A DNA stretch of 64,000 nucleotides from an uncultured Bacteroidales bacterium. GTDB lineage: Bacteria > Bacteroidota > Bacteroidia > Bacteroidales > UBA932. Under the pieces are notes generated by a model. That model ran no database searches. It saw only the letters and a list, made by a program, of their open reading frames with translations, and had not been told where the DNA came from. The DNA is taken from NCBI GenBank assembly GCA_900316675.1, contig ONDR01000010.1:1-64000 (forward strand), given 5' to 3'. A program made the translations under genes and the position numbers. The first letter of the stretch is position 1. Each line of letters opens with the position of its first letter. Positions 58,257-64,000 of this stretch are shown one piece after another.

Positions 58257-60350
58257 ATGGAAAAAAAGAGATACATACAGGTTATAGTTCCGCTCAGACT
58301 TGAGTGGTTCCCGTATTATCTTTTACCAGAGGGAATGGACGTTCATCGTGGCAGCCGAATCAAGGTAAACTTCGCCGGCAGGCCATACAGCGCCGTTGTA
58401 ATCAATACATACTGTCCTGTTCCCGCCGATCCTTCCAAAGTCAAGTTTGCCGATGTCCCCGATAATCTTCCGGATATAACCGAGGCTGAACTCAAACTGT
58501 GGAAGTTTATCGCAGACTATTACCTCTGCACCATAGGAGAGGTGTACAAGATTGCCTGTCCATCCGTCATCGTCAAACAAGACCAGACGGCCAGGATAGC
58601 AAGGTTGCATGAGGCCCTGGAAGACAAGCTTGCCAAGGCCGAGGCGGCACGGGAAGGCACAAAAAAGAAGGCTGCACTGCTTGAGGCCGCCCGGCGCATC
58701 AAGGAGCAGTTGGCCCTGCTGGACGACACCCTGCCCTGGGAGCCTGTTCAGGCCAAACTAAGCAAGGCCCAGACAGAAGCCTTGGGCGCCATCAGAAGAT
58801 CATTCATCGACGGCAAGCCAGCCCTTCTGGACGGCGTAACCGGCTCCGGAAAAACAGAAATCTACATAAGCCTGGCAAGCGAAACCCTTGCCCAGGGACG
58901 CAACGCCCTTATTCTGGTCCCGGAGATTGCACTCAGCGGTCAGCTTGAAGAGCGTCTGCTCGCCTATTTTGGGCCGCGCCTTTATACTTACCATTCCGCA
59001 GAGTCCGCCGGCAGCCGCAGTCTTGTGACCGATGCCGTCAGGAAAAAGCCCTACGTTGTGCTGGGAACGCGTTCTGCCATCTTCCTGCCGCACAAGAATC
59101 TTGGGCTTGTCGTGGTGGACGAAGAGCACGACAGCGCATACAAACAGGACTCTACGCCACGATATAACGGCCGCGACTGCGCAGCCGTACTGGCAACCAT
59201 CCACGGAGCTAAACTTCTGCTTGGTTCGGCCACGCCGTCACTGGAAACTCTTTTCAACTGCTTTAACGGGAAATATGCCCGGATAGTCCTGAGAGAAAGA
59301 TACTTCGGCAGCAAGGGTTCAACCGTGGAAATAATTGACACTCAGGCAGAATTCAAGAAGAACGGCATGGTCGGAAGCTTCTCCAGGAAGCTTATCGCAC
59401 AAATACAAAAGACCCTTGACAAAGGCGGCCAGGTGCTGGTTCTTCGCGCCCGCAGGGCCTATTCCACAGCCATGCAATGCACTGTCTGCGGAGAAATAGT
59501 GAAGTGCCCGCGCTGCAATGTTCCGATGAGCTATCATAAAGATTCCGGCCAGCTGGTTTGCCATTACTGCGGGGCGCGTAAGGCATCGCAGCCCTGCCCC
59601 TCCTGCGGCGGAACCCTGCAGGGCATGGGCTCCGGCACGCAGAAGATAGAAGAGGAAGCATCCGCCTTGTTCCCGGACGCAGCCATTGCACGCCTTGACG
59701 GCGATACCCCGGCCGCAGAAAGGAAGGTTATCACAGAGGAATTCGCTTCTGGCAAGATTAAGATTCTTATTGGCACTCAAATACTTACAAAGGGTTTTGA
59801 CTTTCCGGACGTCAATCTTGTCGCAGCTATCGGGGCGGACAACCTGATTGGACTGATGGACTTCCGCGCAGACGAAAAGGCGGTACAGATTCTGTCCCAG
59901 CTTCAGGGCCGGGCCGGACGCCGCTCCACGGCAGGCATGCTCATGGTCCAGACTTCCCGCAGCGACCATCCCGTTTACAAGTTCCTGTCCGGGCAGATCG
60001 CACCGGAAGTATTTGAGTCTGAGATGCTTGCGCAGCGCAAGGAATTCGGCTATCCGCCTTATGCAAGGATGATAGATTTCATACTGCAGGATAGCTTCGA
60101 GCAGCGCCTGAACAACCTGTCCATGCTGCTATCTGAAAGACTCGGCCGCACAAAGGCCGGAACACTTCTTGGTCCATTTTCTCCCAGCGTAGATAAAATT
60201 GCAGGAAGGCACATCCGAATCATCCGCCTATCCCTGGCAAGAAACAAGAGCCTTCAAAGCACAAAAGATGCCCTCCACAAGCTTGTAGCAGACTTTGAGT
60301 CCTACCACAAATGGTCCGGACACATATCGATAGACGTAGACCCGCTTTGA
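58257..60350 (+). CDS. priA: Primosomal protein N' (replication restart helicase)
   Basis: The 697-residue helicase has a 3'-end-binding N-terminal domain (about 1-110), Walker A GVTGSGKTEIY near residue 195, the DEEH box, and the eight-cysteine zinc module (CTVC, CPRC, CHYC, CPSC) near 405-450. Helicase motif V/VI reads GRAGRR. PriA reloads DnaB at stalled forks. The length is a little below E. coli PriA. It ends 76 bp before parA. Confidence 0.94.
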   Translation: MEKKRYIQVIVPLRLEWFPYYLLPEGMDVHRGSRIKVNFAGRPYSAVVINTYCPVPADPSKVKFADVPDNLPDITEAELKLWKFIADYYLCTIGEVYKIACPSVIVKQDQTARIARLHEALEDKLAKAEAAREGTKKKAALLEAARRIKEQLALLDDTLPWEPVQAKLSKAQTEALGAIRRSFIDGKPALLDGVTGSGKTEIYISLASETLAQGRNALILVPEIALSGQLEERLLAYFGPRLYTYHSAESAGSRSLVTDAVRKKPYVVLGTRSAIFLPHKNLGLVVVDEEHDSAYKQDSTPRYNGRDCAAVLATIHGAKLLLGSATPSLETLFNCFNGKYARIVLRERYFGSKGSTVEIIDTQAEFKKNGMVGSFSRKLIAQIQKTLDKGGQVLVLRARRAYSTAMQCTVCGEIVKCPRCNVPMSYHKDSGQLVCHYCGARKASQPCPSCGGTLQGMGSGTQKIEEEASALFPDAAIARLDGDTPAAERKVITEEFASGKIKILIGTQILTKGFDFPDVNLVAAIGADNLIGLMDFRADEKAVQILSQLQGRAGRRSTAGMLMVQTSRSDHPVYKFLSGQIAPEVFESEMLAQRKEFGYPPYARMIDFILQDSFEQRLNNLSMLLSERLGRTKAGTLLGPFSPSVDKIAGRHIRIIRLSLARNKSLQSTKDALHKLVADFESYHKWSGHISIDVDPL

Positions 60351-60376
60351 TTATTTCGGAGAAATAAGTATATTTG
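60347..60376 (+). promoter_or_regulatory. Promoter of parA
   Basis: TTTG at 60347-60350 (overlapping the priA stop) and TAtaTTTG at 60369-60376, 18-bp spacer. parA starts 50 bp later. Confidence 0.65.
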
Positions 60377-60426
60377 CAGATTGCATATTGTACGATTTTT
60401 GAAGAGACAGTCAGAAAACTTGATAT

Positions 60427-61230
60427 ATGGGTAAAGTCATAGCTATAGCAAACCAGAAAGGTGGAGTTGGAAAGACCACTACGGCAATCAACCTTGCCGC
60501 ATCGCTGGCCGTACTTGAAAAGAAGGTCCTTGTCATTGACTCGGACCCTCAGGCAAACACCACCTCCGGTCTAAATTTCTCTCCTGACAACGACCAGAAA
60601 AGGACACTGTACGAGGTCCTCATCGGCCAGCTGGACATAAGGGACGCCCTTATCCAGACAGAGATGAACAACCTGCACATGATCCCCTCCCACATCAATC
60701 TGGTTGGAGCAGAAATAGAAATGCTTGAAACCGAAGAGAGGGAATCCGTAATGCGCAAGGCACTGGCCCCCGTGAAGGATGACTATGACTACATTATCAT
60801 TGACTGCTCCCCTTCACTTGGCCTGATTACAGTTAACGCCCTTACCGCAGCGGATTCAGTCATTATCCCCGTCCAGCCGGAATTCTTCGCGCTGGAAGGA
60901 CTGGGCAAGCTTCTGCAGACCATCCGCCTGGTAAAGAACGGACTCAACCCCAACCTTACCATCGAAGGCTTTGTGGTAACCATGTTCGACGGCCGCACCA
61001 AGGTTCACACCCAGGTTGTAGGAGAACTCAGGGAGCACTTCAAAGACCTCATCTTCAAGACAATTATCCAAAGAAACATCAGACTGTCAGAAGCGCCTTC
61101 GCACGGAAAGCCTATCATCCTGTACGACGTAATGAGCAATGGTACAACAAATTACCTGAACCTTGCAAAAGAAGTGCTTCAGCGCAATAACGAATACCCT
61201 GCAGACGAGGAGGAACCGGATTATGAATAA
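60427..61230 (+). CDS. parA: Chromosome partitioning ATPase ParA
   Basis: The 267-residue protein has the deviant Walker A motif KGGVGKTTT near the N-terminus, DSDPQANTTSGL and the IIDCSPSLGLITVNAL segment. It is a dimerising ATPase that moves parS-ParB complexes on the nucleoid. It overlaps parB by 8 bp, as in chromosomal par operons. I did not find a parS site by eye in the window. Confidence 0.95.
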   Translation: MGKVIAIANQKGGVGKTTTAINLAASLAVLEKKVLVIDSDPQANTTSGLNFSPDNDQKRTLYEVLIGQLDIRDALIQTEMNNLHMIPSHINLVGAEIEMLETEERESVMRKALAPVKDDYDYIIIDCSPSLGLITVNALTAADSVIIPVQPEFFALEGLGKLLQTIRLVKNGLNPNLTIEGFVVTMFDGRTKVHTQVVGELREHFKDLIFKTIIQRNIRLSEAPSHGKPIILYDVMSNGTTNYLNLAKEVLQRNNEYPADEEEPDYE

Positions 61231-62155
61231 ACCCGTACACGGCCTTGGAAAAGGCCTCGGAGCCCTTTTGGGCGAAGTTGACAGTGTTCAGTCACTGCGC
61301 AAGCCTATTGGCTACGTTAACAAGGAAATAGCCGGCACTAAGGAGCCCCAGGACACATCCGACATTCTGAGGATCCCTATCGATATGATAGAGCCGAACC
61401 CCTTCCAGCCCCGTCTGTCCTTTGACAAAGAGGCACTGGAAGAGCTGGCAGAAAGCATCCGCACCTTCGGCCTGATTCAGCCTGTTACCGTCCGTCGTCA
61501 GGTTAACGGCAAGTACCAGATAATCAGCGGAGAACGCCGTTACCGCGCCTGCCGTCTGGCCGGCATGGACATGATTCCCGCATACATCCGCGACGCCAAC
61601 GACCAGGGAATGCTGGAAATGGCTATCGTAGAGAATATCCAAAGGGAGAATCTGGACCCTATCGAGGTTGCGATGAGCTACCGTCGCCTGATAGAGGAAT
61701 GCAACCTTACCCAGGAGCAGATGGCAGAAAGAGTAGGCAAAAAACGTGTATCGGTAACCAATTATCTAAGACTTTTGAAACTGCCCGCCAAGGTGCAGCA
61801 CGACATAAAGGTTGGCCTGCTTAGCGTTGGCCATGCAAAGGTTCTGCTTTCCGTAGAGGACCCCGTTGCCCAGGAGCAGCTGTGCGACCTTGTAATCAAG
61901 AACGACATGAGCGTCCGCGCCCTGGAAGACAAACTAAAGAAGCTGTCCAAAGAGCAGGAGGATGCACCGATCCAGCATAAGCAGCAGGAACTTCCTGACG
62001 ACTATTACAAGGTTCTGGAGCATATGGGCAAGTACTTTGGCAATAACATAAGCCTTAAGCGCACCGCTGCCGGAAAAGGCACGATGACAGTACGCTTCGA
62101 CTCCGACCAGGAAATGTTCAACTTCTTAAAAGCTCTGGAAGAGTCCGGACTGTAA
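61223..62155 (+). CDS. parB: Chromosome partitioning protein ParB
   Basis: The 310-residue CTPase/DNA-binding protein starts MNKPVHGLGKGLGALLG, an N-terminal ParA-contact motif. ParB/Srx motifs IEPNPFQPR and ISGERRYRACRLAG (the CTP-binding region) and the helix-turn-helix (LTQEQMAERVGKKRVSVTNYLR) follow; the C-terminal dimer domain begins about residue 250. I start at 61223; an in-frame start at 61163 lies within parA. Confidence 0.94.
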   Translation: MNKPVHGLGKGLGALLGEVDSVQSLRKPIGYVNKEIAGTKEPQDTSDILRIPIDMIEPNPFQPRLSFDKEALEELAESIRTFGLIQPVTVRRQVNGKYQIISGERRYRACRLAGMDMIPAYIRDANDQGMLEMAIVENIQRENLDPIEVAMSYRRLIEECNLTQEQMAERVGKKRVSVTNYLRLLKLPAKVQHDIKVGLLSVGHAKVLLSVEDPVAQEQLCDLVIKNDMSVRALEDKLKKLSKEQEDAPIQHKQQELPDDYYKVLEHMGKYFGNNISLKRTAAGKGTMTVRFDSDQEMFNFLKALEESGL

Positions 62156-62166
62156 ACCGTCGCGCT

Positions 62167-63105
62167 GTGCTCAAATTTCTGAAAATAAGCATATTACCTC
62201 TTCTGCTACTGGCCCTGGCATCAAGGCCGGCTGCCGCGCAGTTCATCGAAGGCGAGGGCGGCTTCCGCAAGGATGCCTTCACCCAGCAGTATAACCAGGA
62301 TTCTACCAGCCGCAGGGACACATCGGACGTACTCTTTTCCTTCAAGGAATACTTCGGCGCCCTAGGGCACAAGAACGAAATAGGCAACGGCAAATTGTTC
62401 GGCGGTTCGATGGTGTTTCTTGGAGGCCAGCAGATCTATAACAAGCAGTACTGGAAGCTTCCCATCATTTACGGAGGCATAGGTGCAGGAATCGGTCTGG
62501 GCATTCATTACAACAAAAAGTGGCACAGCACCGGAGACCCGTCGTTCAAAAAGACCAGGAACTGGTGCATCGCCGGAGCGGCCCTGACATACTGGGGCAT
62601 GCTGATGGACGGAACTGTCAACTACCACAAAGGCCGCGAAGACACCCATATAAGGGCTTCCAAGGCCACTGTTTACTCATTGCTCCTCCCCGGTCTGGGA
62701 CAGTTCTACAACGGCGAATACTGGAAGATTCCGGTTTATTATACCGGCCTGCTGTTTACCGCCAGCTACATTCATCACTGGAACGTCAACTATCACAGAT
62801 ACCTTCGTATTTACAACGAGATTACAGACCCGGACATTGAATATACCGGCCGAATTCAGGCATCCACGGCGCAGTATTACAGGAATATATCACGCCGTTA
62901 CAGAGACTACTTCATTGCCGGTTTCATTGCTGTTTATCTGCTGCAAGTGATTGATGCAAACGTATTTGCATTCATGCAGAACTTCGACGTCGACGACAAC
63001 ATTTCCTTTAATATGAGCCCAACCGTCCTGCCTCCCGGCAGTTATTATGCAAGCGGAGGTTTATCCTCTCCCGCCTTCGGCATGCGGATAGGACTCACAT
63101 TCTAG
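62167..63105 (+). CDS. DUF5683 domain-containing exported protein
   Basis: The 312-residue protein starts with a GTG codon, then a signal peptide (LKISILPLLLLALASRPAAAQ). The DUF5683 region has LLPGLGQFYNGEYWKIPVYY and several membrane-like segments. This gene commonly sits between parB and a lytic transglycosylase in Bacteroidetes, a conserved order that suggests a link to growth or cell division; the function is unknown. It lies 11 bp after parB. Confidence 0.83.
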   Translation: MLKFLKISILPLLLLALASRPAAAQFIEGEGGFRKDAFTQQYNQDSTSRRDTSDVLFSFKEYFGALGHKNEIGNGKLFGGSMVFLGGQQIYNKQYWKLPIIYGGIGAGIGLGIHYNKKWHSTGDPSFKKTRNWCIAGAALTYWGMLMDGTVNYHKGREDTHIRASKATVYSLLLPGLGQFYNGEYWKIPVYYTGLLFTASYIHHWNVNYHRYLRIYNEITDPDIEYTGRIQASTAQYYRNISRRYRDYFIAGFIAVYLLQVIDANVFAFMQNFDVDDNISFNMSPTVLPPGSYYASGGLSSPAFGMRIGLTF

Positions 63106-63130
63106 GCGTTTTGATTTGAAATACAATGTT

Positions 63131-64000
63131 ATGAAGATATACGGACAAATACTTGCCCTTGCCGCATTTGCGGGCCTTGTCGCAGGCTGCGGCGTAACCG
63201 GCGGAGATAAACTCCGCAACGAAAACAAAAATCTTAAGGAACAGGTGGCAGCCCTTCAGGCACAGCTTGACGAAGCCATTGCAGAGCGCCACGCTGCAGA
63301 CAGTCTGGCAGACGAGATCCTTAGCGTTTACGAAGAAAACGAAGATAAAAACTACACCCAGGAAGAAATGGACAGCCTGCTGAACCTTTGGTACCTGCAT
63401 CGCCAGAGCGGAAGCACAGAATCACTTCTTGCCGCAGAGACGGAAAAATTCTCTTCCAACGTGCCGGACAGCGTCTTCATTAAAAGACTGGCATCAATCA
63501 ACTCCTTCATAACCCTGCCGTACAACGAGACAGTGCGCAACTACATGATCATGTACGCAGAGAAGATGCCTTCAAGGATGGCCTCAATGCTGAGTCTGGC
63601 AGAGTACTACTTCCCTATCATTGAAGAAACCCTGGATGCTTACAACATGCCTCTGGAGCTTAAATACATGGCCATAATCGAGTCTGCACTTAACCCCACG
63701 GCCGTTTCAAGGGTCCGTGCAAAAGGAATGTGGCAGTTCATGTACAGTACAGCCAGAAGCTACGGTCTTAAGATAAATTCCTATGTAGACGAGCGCTTCG
63801 ACCCCGTAAAATCGGTTGATGCCGCAGCCCGCTACATGAAGGATGCTTACGATATTTTTGGAGACTGGAGCCTGGCTATATCGGCTTACAACTGCGGCTT
63901 CGGCAACGTGAGCAAGGCCATCCGCAGGGCCGGGAAAAGCGACTTCTGGTCCATATATCCCTACCTACCCAGGGAGACCAGGGGCTATATGCCGGCATTC
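63131..64000 (+). CDS. mltD: MltD-like lytic transglycosylase, truncated at window end
   Basis: The first 290 residues are present; the frame runs off the window. A lipoprotein signal (lipobox VAGC, Cys20) leads to a coiled-coil stretch (about 27-75) and the SLT domain. Glu in AIIESALNP is the expected catalytic residue, with AKGMWQFMYSTARSYGL and AISAYNCGFGNVSKAI as further SLT signatures. LysM repeats would be expected after the cut. It would cleave peptidoglycan in the periplasm, anchored to a membrane. It starts 25 bp after the DUF5683 gene and is likely in the same operon. Confidence 0.9.
   Translation, partial: MKIYGQILALAAFAGLVAGCGVTGGDKLRNENKNLKEQVAALQAQLDEAIAERHAADSLADEILSVYEENEDKNYTQEEMDSLLNLWYLHRQSGSTESLLAAETEKFSSNVPDSVFIKRLASINSFITLPYNETVRNYMIMYAEKMPSRMASMLSLAEYYFPIIEETLDAYNMPLELKYMAIIESALNPTAVSRVRAKGMWQFMYSTARSYGLKINSYVDERFDPVKSVDAAARYMKDAYDIFGDWSLAISAYNCGFGNVSKAIRRAGKSDFWSIYPYLPRETRGYMPAF

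Noticed and set aside
60427-62155. Plasmid-type partition module marking a plasmid or mobile island
   Set aside because: ParA and ParB are full-length chromosomal types, next to priA, DUF5683 and an MltD-like gene in an order usual for Bacteroidetes chromosomes. I saw no replication initiator or parS cluster.

Overview
The window is a 64 kb chromosomal segment of a member of the Bacteroidota, most likely order Bacteroidales. The evidence is the gene content (Bacteroidetes-type V/A-ATPase locus with a DUF2764 gene, type B L31, DUF3943, DUF4332, DUF5683, a TGS-type nucleoside kinase, split GcvPA/GcvPB, FprA flavodiiron protein) and the promoters. Many intergenic gaps carry TAnnTTTG about 19 bp after a TTTG box, the house-keeping promoter of this phylum. 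Base composition and codon use look even, and I see no prophage, insertion sequence, CRISPR array, tRNA or rRNA.

Layout, left to right. 1-424: no gene, a GC-rich tract that may be a small RNA. 425-5991 (+): transporter, L31, C69 dipeptidase, CCA-adding enzyme, XerC-type recombinase, hibernation factor. 6023-8261 (-): an ECF sigma factor operon with a membrane-anchored possible anti-sigma protein and two exported proteins. 8331-10158 (-): aspartate ammonia-lyase and a stand-alone HSDR_N protein. 10317-16851 (+): nucleoside kinase, EttA, HAD phosphatase, CNNM protein, cation/proton antiporter. 16848-25727 (-): a complete glycine cleavage system (T, H, PA, PB, L) with lipoate ligase, an arginase-fold protein and a double SUMF1 lipoprotein. 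26000-32017: DUF3943, DUF4332, an S9 peptidase and a flavodiiron protein. 32112-43516 (+): nine tightly packed genes for lipid head-group/acyl chemistry, then envelope hydrolases. 43583-54025 (+): isochorismatase-like hydrolase, V/A-ATPase and two tandem histidine acid phosphatases. 54125-58183 (-): HAD hydrolase, thioredoxin-like protein, Na/Pi symporter, class C serine hydrolase. 58257-64000 (+): PriA, ParA, ParB, DUF5683 and a truncated MltD-like transglycosylase.

How parts may work together. The glycine cleavage block carries every enzyme needed to split glycine and the ligase that lipoylates GcvH. The V/A-ATPase K subunit keeps the Na+-binding residue pattern of Enterococcus NtpK, so the pump may build the sodium gradient used by the Na/Pi symporter. 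An alkaline phosphatase fusion and two periplasmic acid phosphatases in the same window could supply the phosphate. This linkage is inference from gene content.

The points most worth a second look are: a REP-like palindrome that sits in frame inside the arginase-fold gene, with a sister copy at 54031; a nested-stem leader candidate at 25810-25908; a 93-bp perfect-armed inverted repeat between gcvPB and lpdA; a three-module protein joining alkaline phosphatase to a glycoside-hydrolase-like domain; the nine-gene lipid/envelope operon; and the reduced V/A-ATPase locus. None of these can be called new without database searches.
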